A DNA stretch of 64,000 nucleotides from SP5GCR1 sp965199685 (GTDB taxonomy: Bacteria > Pseudomonadota > Gammaproteobacteria > Poriferisulfidales > Oxydemutatoraceae). The translations under genes were made by a program, and so were the position numbers. The stretch is taken from contig OZ241323.1 of NCBI GenBank assembly GCA_965199685.1, positions 682,001 through 746,000 of the forward strand. Reading direction: 5' to 3'. The notes beneath the pieces were generated by a model. It saw only the letters and a program-made list of their open reading frames with translations. It was not told where the DNA came from and searched no databases. Shown here one piece after another: positions 1 to 10,800 of the stretch (position 1 is the first letter of the stretch; each line of letters starts with the position of its first letter).

Positions 1-3000
1 GGCCAGACAGGATTCATAGGCGGTCTAGTTGGTTGGAATAAAGGTCTTATTCTCAATAGCTACGCAAAGATCAATGTGGTTGCCGAAGATTCCGAGACAC
101 CAGATACAAATAGGCAAGTCGGAGTAGGTGGTTTGGTCGGCAGGAATATAGACGGTGGCAAAGTTTATAACAGCTATTCAACCGGTGAGGTGAAAGGACC
201 GTGCATAGTCGGTGGTTTGGTAGGGAATCAGTTTTCCACCAACTCAACTCAGTTACTGACAAGGAGCGAAGTCAAAAATAGCTATATGACAGGTAATGTG
301 GAAACAGGATTTGGGACATGCAGTAATCCAAACATCAAAATTGCTGGTGGTTTAGTCGGTAGGAACACTAATTCAACGATTGAAAATAGTTATACTTTAG
401 GTGAAATTTTGGGTGATGGTACACTGGCTGGTTTGGTTGGCGAAGGGTCTGCCGCCAGCAATAGTTATTGGAATACTGACTCGAATTGTGAGCCTATTTT
501 TTCAGATGGTAGTTTAGTAGGTTTGCAATGCTTTGGGATAATCGGAAATGTGGAGAATTCAAGACAGCCAAGCACCCTTAGAAGCCCTATTGCTCCGAAT
601 ACCGAATTGGATACATGTCCTGAACTTTCCGCAGATGAGTCAAAGTCCAAAGATGTATGCAAGACCTATGTAAATTGGGATGTTGCCGATTGGGATTTCG
701 GTACCAGTTTGCAGTATCCAGCACTCAAATACGGAATTGGACTGGTGGACACACACGGCCCAGGTTGCGACAAGGATCCCGAAACGGCATTGCCGCATTG
801 TGATGCTCTGTTGCCTGGTCAGCATGCCGATGAAGTTTTATTGAATAGTTTGAGTTTATCTGCCAATTCAAGAAATGTGCAGTTGACTCCGAGTTTTATG
901 CCGAATAGGTTCAACTACGAAGCTGTTATTGAATCCGCGGTGGCACCAGTGCTTATAGATATCGTTACAATGGTCGCCACTAATACTGAAATAACGTTTC
1001 GTAAAGACGATGGATCACTGTTGCTTAAACAATCTGACGGCAGCGTACAAATTACTACGAGCACATCGTTTGGGTTTAGGATTGAAACTTCAAGTGCGAA
1101 TAATAGGGACGCAAGCTATCAAATACAGGTACGCTTGAAATATCCGCTTCAGCCCAATATATCAAAAGCGGTCAATGGGAGTACTCCTACCGAATTAATC
1201 AGAGGAAATATTATTAGCATAGACGAAGGGGATGCCGTTCGCTTGGATGCTGCGAGTAGTTTTGGGCAGAACAATCCGCCGTTGAATTATCAATGGAGTC
1301 AAGTATTGGGAGAGTCCTTATTGTCGCAGATACAAAGCACATCTACCGTAGAGTTTACGGTACCTGCCGATTTTGTTGCAAGAGATGAGGACGAGATTAC
1401 GGTGGTGCTGAAACTGGAATTGAGTGAAAGCAATAATCCGGCATCTGCGGTAAGCAGAGAAATACTGTTACCAGTGAGGAAGACCAACAACGGAAACTCT
1501 GAAGGTGACGTGAGATGGATAAGTAGCGAGACGCTTTCTGCGGTTGGTTTTTCAGGCGATATAGACGGCGAACCTTTGGCCGATATCGACTATCAGTGGT
1601 TGCTTGAACAAAGCGGTGTATTTATAGAAATACCCAATGCAAACCAAAGAAGCTATACGCCACCCGAAGATGCTCGCAATGCACAATACAGACTTTCTGT
1701 GAGCTATACCGACGGACAGGGTTATCAGACGAACATCCACTACGATGCACCGCTATATGCCGACATCGCTACGCATAAAGATAAAGATAGCGATGGTTTA
1801 ATAGAGATTGAAACCCTTGAAGATCTCAATGCGATTCGTTATCAACCGGATGGCAGCGGCTATCGTACAAGTTCCACAGCGAGCAAGATTACTACTGGCT
1901 GTCCTGCCGGCGTATGCAAAGGCTATGAATTAGTCAGGGATTTGAATTTTATGGATAATGCAAGCTATAGTTCAGTGTCCAACAGAGCAACTTGGACGCG
2001 TGGGGCAGGTTGGCAACCTATAGGTACCGTTGCCGGTGATTGCAGTAATTCAAACAGCAACTGTTTCAGTGGTATTTTTGACGGCAACGGATACACTATT
2101 TCCAATTTGAGAATCAATACACGTAGCAACAACTTAGGTTTGTTTTCTGGAAATACCGGCACCATTCGCAATCTCGGATTATCAGCAGTAGATATAAGAA
2201 GAGGTGGTTCTGAAATCGGCGGTCTAGTCGGTCGCAACGAGGGTGGGTTAATAAATGTTTATATAGCTGGAGGCGATGTCTGGGGGAATAACTATGTAGG
2301 TCTTTTAACCGGCAGAAACGTATCGGGTTCGTCGATTACAAACAGTTATGTAAGAGGCGAGATTATAGGTACGCGATGGGTAGGTGGCATCTGTGGCATA
2401 AACGAAGGTGGCATCAGCAATAGCTATGCGGTTGTCAGTCGTATTTTGGCAACGAGGGATGCAGGAGGGCTGGTAGGCCAGAGCGGGGGATCTATTAGTA
2501 ATAGTTATGCAGCAGGTTTGGTTAGTATAAGTCAAAGCCAACGGGCTATGGGAGGTCTGGTCGGTTTATTATGGGAAGGTGGCCGTGTCAGTAAAAGTTA
2601 CTCAACCGCTGAGGTAAAATCAGATATCTTTGACATACAAGACAACAACGCTGGACAGTTCGTAGGTGGTTTAATTGGCAGAAGAGAATCATCCAAACTA
2701 GTCGTGGCCGATAGTTATTGGGATATTGAGACGAGTAAGCGGGCGCGTTCTGCAGGTGGCACCGCTAGGACCACCGTTCAGTTGCAAACGCCGACGACTA
2801 CAACTGATGTCTATACGGGTTGGAGTAGCGACAATTGGGATTTCGGCAACTTTGAGGAGTATCCAGCACTCAAATATCACGATAACAGCTGTGGTACTTC
2901 TGCGCCGTCTCCGGATTGTGGCAAATTATTACTCCATCAGCGTATTGGTTTGCGAAATCTAAGGCTGGAACAGGATGTTGGAGGAGAGCATTTACATATC

Positions 3001-3966
3001 TTCCCCGATTTTGATCCTGCGATTAAGAATTATACGGTATCGGTTCATGCCGATGCCAGCGAGCTAAAAATTACCCCGATAGCGGCTAATCCTGATGCGA
3101 GTATCGTAGCCGATGGCAAAGTCTTGCCAGCAAACGACTCCGGCTATACTATTGCACTCAATATTTCCGAGTCTAAATCTACGGTCATTGGTGTTGCAGC
3201 GAGTAATTCAATGGGGGCTGAAAGGCCGGTTGTTTATAAATTAACGGTAAGCGATAATCGTTTACCAAGGATGAGCCTTAACATACCTGCTTCAATCGCA
3301 GAAGGTGAAACCTTTGCGTTCAATGCCACCATAGAAGATCCTGAGGGAGACGAGTTTAGTTATAGTCTGAGCGTGGTTCCAAACTTATTGCCGGGTCTGG
3401 AGGGGATCACCGGCACAGTAGTAGGTCGTGCCGATTTAAGGTATCAACTTAGCATACCAAGCGATCTACTCAGTGAAATGCAAAGCAGCGATGATGTGGA
3501 TATCGTCCTGACGGTTGACAATGGTCTGAGTGTTTTCAGTAAAACGATGCAGTTAGCGATAGTCAAAGAGAATAATGGTTTCATATCGGTTCCTGAACCT
3601 ACGTTGAATGATTTCACATACACCATCAATATAGATCTATCGTCAGATTCGGACGGAATAAATCCTAACCCCCAGATAGCCTACCAGTGGCAAAAGGAAC
3701 TGCTGGGTAGCTGGGCGGATATTGATGGTGCGACTGATGCAAGCTATACCGTTGAGGGTATCATAGGTGACCGCTATCGCGTGCTGGTTGATTATACTGA
3801 TAAGCAAGGTTATAGGCATCAAAGCATCGTATCTCCAGCGGTGTCGGCACCGCAGCAATTTATATATAATGTGGTGAGATCTAGAGATGTTGTAAGAGAC
3901 TTGATGGATCAGCTACCAACAGTTTCTATACAAATCAGAGTATTCCTCGAAGGCCTCTTACGCTAG
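1..3966 (+). CDS. Giant GLUG-repeat surface/secreted protein (gene 1), 5'-truncated by window
   Basis: The frame is open from base 1, so the GTG at 76 is internal and the true start lies left of the window. The visible 1,321 residues match the end of M9, an Ig-like region and all of M10 in the downstream paralogs. In order: GLUG repeats (GGLVGxN..NSY), the 'WDVADWDFG..QYPALKYG' block, a cysteine pair, a cadherin-like beta segment, an Ig-like segment ending in YTDGQGYQ, and then M10, which opens near 1775 with the DxDxDG loop KDSDGLIEIE. M10 is of the class shared with gene 2 (contains VGGICGxN). The protein ends with APQQFIYN..RVFLEGLLR and TAG. The preceding Ig-like part instead resembles genes 3 and 4 (SFGQNNP..LxYQWSQV). 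GLUG proteins are known as large exported bacterial proteins without a settled function. Adhesion or surface coating is my inference. Confidence 0.9.
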   Translation, partial: GQTGFIGGLVGWNKGLILNSYAKINVVAEDSETPDTNRQVGVGGLVGRNIDGGKVYNSYSTGEVKGPCIVGGLVGNQFSTNSTQLLTRSEVKNSYMTGNVETGFGTCSNPNIKIAGGLVGRNTNSTIENSYTLGEILGDGTLAGLVGEGSAASNSYWNTDSNCEPIFSDGSLVGLQCFGIIGNVENSRQPSTLRSPIAPNTELDTCPELSADESKSKDVCKTYVNWDVADWDFGTSLQYPALKYGIGLVDTHGPGCDKDPETALPHCDALLPGQHADEVLLNSLSLSANSRNVQLTPSFMPNRFNYEAVIESAVAPVLIDIVTMVATNTEITFRKDDGSLLLKQSDGSVQITTSTSFGFRIETSSANNRDASYQIQVRLKYPLQPNISKAVNGSTPTELIRGNIISIDEGDAVRLDAASSFGQNNPPLNYQWSQVLGESLLSQIQSTSTVEFTVPADFVARDEDEITVVLKLELSESNNPASAVSREILLPVRKTNNGNSEGDVRWISSETLSAVGFSGDIDGEPLADIDYQWLLEQSGVFIEIPNANQRSYTPPEDARNAQYRLSVSYTDGQGYQTNIHYDAPLYADIATHKDKDSDGLIEIETLEDLNAIRYQPDGSGYRTSSTASKITTGCPAGVCKGYELVRDLNFMDNASYSSVSNRATWTRGAGWQPIGTVAGDCSNSNSNCFSGIFDGNGYTISNLRINTRSNNLGLFSGNTGTIRNLGLSAVDIRRGGSEIGGLVGRNEGGLINVYIAGGDVWGNNYVGLLTGRNVSGSSITNSYVRGEIIGTRWVGGICGINEGGISNSYAVVSRILATRDAGGLVGQSGGSISNSYAAGLVSISQSQRAMGGLVGLLWEGGRVSKSYSTAEVKSDIFDIQDNNAGQFVGGLIGRRESSKLVVADSYWDIETSKRARSAGGTARTTVQLQTPTTTTDVYTGWSSDNWDFGNFEEYPALKYHDNSCGTSAPSPDCGKLLLHQRIGLRNLRLEQDVGGEHLHIFPDFDPAIKNYTVSVHADASELKITPIAANPDASIVADGKVLPANDSGYTIALNISESKSTVIGVAASNSMGAERPVVYKLTVSDNRLPRMSLNIPASIAEGETFAFNATIEDPEGDEFSYSLSVVPNLLPGLEGITGTVVGRADLRYQLSIPSDLLSEMQSSDDVDIVLTVDNGLSVFSKTMQLAIVKENNGFISVPEPTLNDFTYTINIDLSSDSDGINPNPQIAYQWQKELLGSWADIDGATDASYTVEGIIGDRYRVLVDYTDKQGYRHQSIVSPAVSAPQQFIYNVVRSRDVVRDLMDQLPTVSIQIRVFLEGLLR

Positions 3967-3972
3967 CTTATT

Positions 3973-3989
3973 CCCCTCCTTTGGAGGGG
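3973..3989. repeat. Hairpin C: CCCCTCC-TTT-GGAGGGG
   Basis: Perfect 7-bp stem with a 3-nt loop, starting seven bases after the stop codon of gene 1. The same palindrome recurs at 23038, 40171, 58460 and 63546. It could act as a transcription stop or 3'-end stabiliser, but no T-run follows, so I do not call it a classical terminator. Confidence 0.75.
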
Positions 3990-4121
3990 TGGCAGGCTAT
4001 GCATTTTGTAATACATGTGTTTAGCAATCATGTTGAGGTTCTGCACAATGTCACGCCGATTGACCTTTGCTTTTCGTGTTATTTCTAACAGCCATAAATA
4101 TCTAAACCTTATATGACGCAA

Positions 4122-4150
4122 CGTTCCTTGTGCTACTGCAACAAGGAACG
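4122..4150. repeat. Inverted repeat with 10-bp stem (CGTTCCTTGT / ACAAGGAACG)
   Basis: Arms at 4122-4131 and 4141-4150 are perfect complements around a 9-nt loop. The bases after it (GTTATTTGG) are moderately T-rich. It occurs only once in the window. It may be a transcription terminator for gene 1 or a repeat relic. Confidence 0.6.
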
Positions 4151-4287
4151 GTTATTTGGATCAATCGGCGGTTCTATCTGGCAGGGTGGTTGTACCGTGT
4201 CTGTATAAACTCGCTCCGCGCCCCTAATTATGCAAACCATTTACTGGGTACCCGCTCAATATTGTGTTGACACAACGCTTACCTTAA

Positions 4288-4320
4288 CCGTAGGGGCGGA
4301 CTTATATGTCCGCCCTACGG
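4288..4320. repeat. Long palindrome, CCGTAGGG..CGGAC / GTCCG..CCCTACGG
   Basis: The 13-bp stem has a single bulged G and a 6-nt loop (TTATAT). Related palindromes lie at 22794-22820 and 40028-40054. At 40028 the inner arm has changed on both sides (AGGGC/GCCCT instead of CGGAC/GTCCG), so pairing is kept. This is a dispersed intergenic palindrome family. Confidence 0.75.
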
Positions 4321-4434
4321 TACCGTCCCGCAAAACCGTAACCGCTCGCGCCACCAAATTATGGTTTGCATAAATTTGATGGATGAATGTATAAATCGTA
4401 CAAGTACGTCGCGTCAGGGCGGACAAATTGAAAT

Positions 4435-4461
4435 GCCGATTGACCTACTGGTTCAATCGGC
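4435..4461. repeat. Hairpin B: GCCGATTGA..TCAATCGGC
   Basis: Arms 4435-4443 and 4453-4461 pair perfectly (9 bp) around a 9-nt loop. They are followed by GGCTTTATTTT, so this copy resembles an intrinsic terminator on the plus strand. The same hairpin is a component of the miniature elements at 58217-58241, 60191-60217 and 63452-63480. Confidence 0.65.
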
Positions 4462-4589
4462 GGCTTTATTTTGCCTCTACGGTTATCGTAAATTCGATGG
4501 CGCAAGCGGTTTGATTTATTCAGAACCGTAACGTTCGATTGGTTCGCGTAATTATATGGCGCAAGCGGTTGGGGTCGTGCAATGACGGC

Positions 4590-4654
4590 ACTTTTTCAAC
4601 AACCCCATGTTAGCCTTCCCCTACGGCGCAAGGATACTTTTTCAACAACCCCAT
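4590..4654. repeat. Two direct copies of the miniature element's end
   Basis: ACTTTTTCAACAACCCCAT occurs exactly at 4590-4608 and again at 4636-4654, 46 bp apart. The same 19 bases form the right end of the element at 60307-60325. These are probably remnants of nested or partly deleted insertions. Confidence 0.8.
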
Positions 4655-4673
4655 TTGGGTCAGATTAATTTTC

Positions 4674-4702
4674 TAGCAATTAGCATGAAAATATACTATA
4701 AT
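4674..4702 (+). promoter_or_regulatory. Possible sigma70-type promoter of giant gene 2
   Basis: A consensus -10 TATAAT lies at 4697-4702 in an A/T-rich stretch. The hexamer 17 bp upstream (TAGCAA) is a poor -35. A second TATAAT at 4820-4825 lacks any -35. If 4697 is used, the leader is about 150 nt. It differs completely from the leader of genes 3 and 4. Confidence 0.35.
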
Positions 4703-4860
4703 CGCTAACCTAACTAAATTTGACCTTACAGATGGGGGGAGGTTAGTAACGATTAAAATATTTTTGATTTGATTGAAAATGATTTGACTCCGAGGAGATT
4801 ACGGTATCCAACAACAAAATATAATTAGAATTTAATTTTTTTACAATCCCCCCTTTGATA

Positions 4861-7800
4861 ATGGATGAAAAAAAGCCAAGCCGATTTCTATGTATACTCT
4901 GTTTAGTAGTTATAGGGTTATTACAACCTGTATCAGCGCAAGATGCCTTTCAATGCAATTACACAACCAACATAGACCAAGACAATGACGGCTTGATAGA
5001 GCTATGCGATTTAGATGCACTCAACGCGGTTCGTTATCAACTTGACGGTAGCGGCTATAAGGAGAGTTTCGATGCGGTCAAAATAACCGCAGGATGTCCT
5101 CAAAGCGGTTGCACCGGCTACGAGTTGCGTGGCGATTTGGATTTCAATTCCGACGACAGCTATCGCAACACCACTAATAAAGAAGCATGGACGAGCGGTT
5201 TAGGTTGGTTGCCTATAGGCGATCGGCTGAACTTTTTTACCACTAGGTTTGAAGGCAACGGTCATACGATAGCCAATCTGTACATCAACAGACCGTCGGA
5301 TTATGTCGGTTTGTTCAGGCGGATGACGAGGCTAGCCAAAATCAGCGATTTGATATTGTCGCAAATAAACATCAAGGGGAATTCTTATGTCGGTAGTTTA
5401 GCCGGCCATAACGCCGGAGGTGTTTCTTATGTTGGTGTGGAAGGTGGTAGCCTAATCGGTATGGGCAACCATGTCGGTGGGCTTTTGGGAGCAAACACTG
5501 GCACGATACTCAACGGCGATGTGATGCTTGAGCATATAGAGAGCAACAGTCATAGTCTTGGTGGTCTAGTAGGTCGTAACGAGGGGCATATCAGGTATAG
5601 CGTTGCCGATACGAGTTTATCGGGTGTGAGCCAAGTCGGCGGCTTGATTGGTCTCAATTCCGACGGTATGCTGGCAGACAGTCGTAGCGACGGGAGTGTA
5701 AAAGGGCATGATTATATTGGTGGTTTAGTAGGTCTCAACCGTGCCTGGATTAGTTCAAACCATGCCGAAGCTCAGGTGATAAGCGAAGGTTCATATAGCG
5801 GTGGTTTGGTTGGTGCGAATCATCAAGGCGGCAGAATAGCCGACAATCAGGCAAGCGGTGCAGTTTCGGGTAATCTTTATGTCGGAGGTCTAGTCGGTTG
5901 GAACAAAGATAGTGAAATCACCAATAGTTTTACGGTTAATCGCGTAGACGGCAATAGCGATGTAGGTGGTCTGGTCGGTTGGAACGAGGATGGTCAAATA
6001 AACAATACTTATGCAAGTGGTTCTGTAGGTGGTCTGCGTAGAGTTGGTGGTTTGGTCGGGAATAATAAAGGTATCGTTTCCGACAGTTTTGCAAACGGGC
6101 AGGTTGTAGCGAGCGGTGAGTATGTTGGTGGTTTGATAGGTTGGAATTATGCAAATCAAACAAGGCATGCTGCCACAGTGCGTGTAATACACAGTTATTG
6201 GGATAGCGAGGCTGTCGAGATTTTAGTAAGTGACGGTGGTAGCCTGCGAACTACTGCACAGCTAAAATCACCGACCGCCCCTGGCCTACTAGGTGAGACC
6301 TTTGAGAGATGGGATCGTGATGATTGGGAGTTCGGTACCAACGAACAATATCCGATACTCAGGCATAGCGAAGGTTCTAACAGAGGACATCTACTGCCAA
6401 ATCAACATATTATGCTTTCGGGTTTGCTTGTTTTAGACGGTTTGACTTTGTCCCCTGCGTTTAATCCACAGACTATTGATTATCGTGTGAACCTATTTGA
6501 CGACAGCGTAGGAGAAATAAGGTTCAGTCCTACGATAGCGAATAGCACACAAACGATTAGTATTCTTAAAGACGAGGAGCTCAGCTTGCCGTCGGTTCAC
6601 AACGGCGAGACGGTAGCAATCAATTTGAATGTAGCCCCTGAGCCGACCTTGGTTACGATAGCGCGGCACTATCGCATCTGGGTAATACGTCAATCTGGCT
6701 TGGAGGCAACAATCAGTAGCGACCGTTCGGATTATAGAGTGAGCGAAGGTCAACACATTACATTCAATGTTTCAACCTCTGAGCCAGATCTGCGGCGAGT
6801 GAGCTATCGCTGGAGTCAAGTCTCACCGACACAACCCGATTTATTAAAAGATTCAAACACCCGGCAAGTCGAACTGAACATAGACATACCCAACGATTTT
6901 GTAACCGTAGATGCCGACGAAACCCCTGTTGTGTTGCAAGTGGAAGTTAATGCCAATGGGAGAACCGTAGTGCACAACACGACGATGACGGTTGTCAAAA
7001 CAAACAGTGGTGGCATAAGCACCTTAGCAGCACCAATCTATCATGAGGGTACTTTAACGGTGGCAGAGCTAAGCGAAGCCGATTTACCTATGGAGCCTGA
7101 CGGCGGTGTAGATCCTAGTAGCTTTCGCTATCAATGGCAGTACAAGCTACCGTCCAATCTTGCATCATGGCAAGATATTGAAGATGCCACGCAAATGCGC
7201 TATGAGGTGCCTACGGTATTGTCAGTAATCAATAATGTTCGTTATCGCATGTTGTTGGATTATGACGATAATCAAGGTCATCGCCATCGTATCGTATCCG
7301 ATTCGTTACCGCTTATTAGAGTCTTAGACGATGATGATTTTACGGATATTTATTATCTAGAGGATTTATATGCGATACGCAATCAGTTAAACGGTAGATA
7401 CGAGTTAGTCCGAGATTTGGATTTCAACTCAGATGCGAGCTACCGCAACCGGCTCAATAAAACAAAATGGACGGTAGCCGATTACAAAGACAGTGCGGAC
7501 ACTGGTTGGTTGCCCATAGGCACTTTTACAAATCGTTTCACTGGTATTTTTAGAGGCAACGGCTATACGATATTCAATTTACAAATAAACAGAGACACTG
7601 CCGAATATCAAGGTCTATTCAGCAGTTTGGGATCCGCTGCTATGGTAAGAGATACAAGTTTGCTCAATGTAAAGATAGAAGGGGCGAAATATATCGGCGG
7701 ACTTGCAGGTCTTAATAGAGGTACTATCATTGATGGTTATGTAGTCGGGGAGTTTTCAGGAAATAGTTTGGTAGGTGGCATCGTCGCGGATAACAGCGGT

Positions 7801-10800
7801 AAAATCATCAATAGCTATGCTAGCTCAGTTATTTCGAGGCAAAGTTCACATTTTGGCGGTTTGGTCGGTACTAATCAAGGTTCGGTAATCAATAGTCATG
7901 CCACTGCACGGATTTTAGCAGGACAGACGACCAATTCGGGTGGACTAATAGGTTGGAATGCTACAGGTGCGCGCGTAATCAATAGCTATGCCGGTGGTGA
8001 TATCAGGGGTGCTTTCCCGCTAGGTGGTTTAATCGGCTTTAACAGAGGGTCTATAACGAACAGCTATGCAACGAGCAATGTTAGCGGCAGCGGAGTGGGT
8101 GGTTTGGTAGGTAATAATCAACTATCTACAGCGATGATTACAAATAGCTATGCAATAGGCAATGTTAGCGGCAGCGGAGGCGGTTTGGTTAGTGACAATG
8201 TTGGGGTCATCAGCGCGAGCTATTGGGATGCCGAAACCAGTGGTTTGCAAGATGGTTATGGAAGCGGGCAGACTACGCGTCAAATGCAACTACCAACAAT
8301 GGCAATTGGGATATTTGAGGCATGGGACGACGACGATTGGGATTTCGGCAACAGCGAGCAATATCCGATACTCAAATACGCACCAGGACCTGATGGCGAT
8401 GGGTGCAGTATGTCGGGATTGCTGGCAGGATTGCCGCAATGCGGTGAGTTGATATCGCCGCGCTTACGCTACGGTTTGCGCAGTTTGGCAACGGCAGATG
8501 GTGCTACCTTATCTCCTGAGTTTACCCTATCTCCCGAATTTAATGTCGGCGAACTAAACCAAAGCGGTATTTATATCGGTACTGTGCGCAGTACCGATAA
8601 CACGATACGATTGATTCCGACGACGCTAGAGCCAACGGCACACATTAGCTTTTACATCGGCAACGATGAGACTGCCTATGACCGCATCCGCAGCGGCGAG
8701 ACAAGCAAAGCAATCTCCTTGAAAGAGAGCGATATGACGCGTATCCGCATGGAAGTGCAAGGAACCCAAACCGTGCGCTATACGCTATACATTGATTATT
8801 CAAGCACTGCCACCGACGAAGGGTTGATAATGATTAACTACTTGGAAGACTTGCGTGCGATATACCGCCAGCCGAGAGGTTCTTATAAGTTGGCTAGGGA
8901 TTTGGATTTTGCGGACCACGAGAGTTATCTGGATCCGTTGAACGGGATTTTTTGGACGGTAGATGATTACGACGATGCTAGCGATACCGGTTGGATACCT
9001 ATAGGCAGCGAGTCGGAGCCTTTTGCCGGTAGTTTTGACGGCAACGGTTATACGATATCAGGTTTGCAAATAAACAGAGACACGACTGACAATCAAGGTT
9101 TATTTGGAGTTACAACATCGGATGCCCGTATCAGTAATATCGGCTTGTTGAACCTAAAAGTAGAAGGCCTCGCAAAGGTTGCTGGACTGGTCGGCACCAA
9201 TCAAGGACAAGTCGGCTATAGCTATGTCGTCGGCAATATTAGATCAAGGAGTGGTGGCACTGCCGGCGGTCTGGTTGCGAGCAACAACGGTGGGGATATT
9301 ATCGGCAGTTATGCGATAAGCGAGGTTTCTGGAGCCCCACCGCTTGGTGGCTTGGTCGGAGATAACGATGGTCGGATTATTAATAGTTATGCCGATAGTA
9401 TCATCATGTCGATCACAGCAGGAGCCTCCACTTTTGGTGGTTTGGTGGGTCATAATCAAAGTCTAATCGCTAATAGCTATGCAACGGGTAAGATTCTGTT
9501 ACGAAATAGATCTTCTATTGGTGGTCTAGTCGGTTGGAATGACTTGGGCGCGCAGATCATTAACGGTTATGCCTCGCTTAATATTGAGGGAGCTGTATCA
9601 GGTGGTTTGGTTGGATATAACTTAGGTTCTATAGAAAATAGTTATGCGATTGGCGAACTGAGTGGTGGCAGAGTAGAAGGTAGTTTGGTCGGCATCAGCG
9701 AAGGCGGCAGGATTATTGCCAGCTATTGGAATACTGATACCATTTCTGTAGGATCAAACAATGGTATCGGGCAGACTACGCTACAGCTTCAATCGGCAAC
9801 CCCGACGATACCGGCAAACAGTATCTATAAAGATTGGGATAGTAGCGATTGGGATTTCGGCACTGCGCAACAATATCCGATACTTAAGCATACCACCGTA
9901 ACTGAGAGTGTTTTGGGGTGTGGTTCACCGGGAATGCCACGTTGTGGCAATTTAATATCGCCAGGTTTGCGCTACGGTTTGCGCGGTCTAAGGGCGGCGA
10001 GCGATGCCATCTTTTATCCATCCATTGACATCGAAAAGCTCAACCAAAGCGGTATTTATATTGGCACGGTGATTGGCAACCACCCGCGCGTGCGCTTGAT
10101 CCCGGTGGCAATGGAATCAACCGCCCATATTAGCATTATCGGGACTATGCGAGAGACCGTGAATAGCCACGAGACGAGCTTGCCAATTCCGTTAAAAGAG
10201 GATGATGCCCAAGCAGTGATTGTTGAAGTAGAAGGCACACAAACGGTTAGATATACGCTTTATCTAGACTACATGCATCATAGGATCATAGACGAAGACA
10301 GCAACGGTCTTGTGGATATCAATTATTTGGAGGATTTGGATGCAATCCGCCATCAGTCGGACGGTAGCGGTTATAGAGCGCATGGAAGTGCTGTTGAGGT
10401 GACCTTGGGTTGTCCGAGCGAGGGATGCCAAGGATATGAATTGTTAAGGGATTTGGATTTTAATGACACCGGGAGTTATCGCAATGCCGATGAGAACATG
10501 CGTCGTTGGACTGGTGCAGGTGCTTGGCAACCTATCGGGGGTTTTGTCGGCACATTCAAAGGCAACAATAAAACGATTGCCAATTTAAGGGTGAGGGGAA
10601 GAGGAGGTCTTTTTGCATCCATAGGTAGCGATGAGCGTGTTGCCCATATAGACGGCATCGGATTGTTGGGTGTGGACATTAGGGCTTGGGCAGCTGCCGG
10701 GATCGCCTCATCGTGTCAGCAATGCACGATAAGCAATAGTTATGTGGTAGGGAACATAGCAGGAAACACCAATGCTGCTGGTTTGCTAAACACTATTAGT

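Larger units (their letters stand above)
3967..4854. other. Repeat-filled intergenic region between giant genes 1 and 2
   Basis: This 888-bp gap holds no credible gene. It begins seven bases after the stop with hairpin CCCCTCC-TTT-GGAGGGG (3973-3989). A reversed fragment of the composite miniature element found at 58129, 60041 and 63361 follows (to about 4080). Then come several palindromes and two direct copies of the element's inverted end (4590-4608 and 4636-4654). The last 200 bp are A/T-rich and hold the likely promoter and leader of gene 2. Confidence 0.7.

Noticed and set aside
3850..3963. C-terminus as a known type IX, PEP-CTERM or LPXTG sorting signal
   Set aside because: There is no LPXTG or PEP motif, no transmembrane segment with basic tail, and no T9SS gene in the window. 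Only the short LEG strand is suggestive.
4836..4853. T7 and C6 runs before gene 2 as a phase-variation switch
   Set aside because: The runs are short, lie before the start codon and would not shift a frame. I keep them only as a remark.
3967..4854. tRNA or other structured RNA gene in the large gaps
   Set aside because: I found no cloverleaf, anticodon-stem or rRNA-like sequence. The hairpins present are repeats or possible terminators.
5890..6192. Long antisense open frames opposite the GLUG repeats of all giant genes
   Set aside because: They are shadow frames produced by the biased, periodic GLUG coding sequence. The same frame appears at the same place in each paralog and has low-complexity composition.
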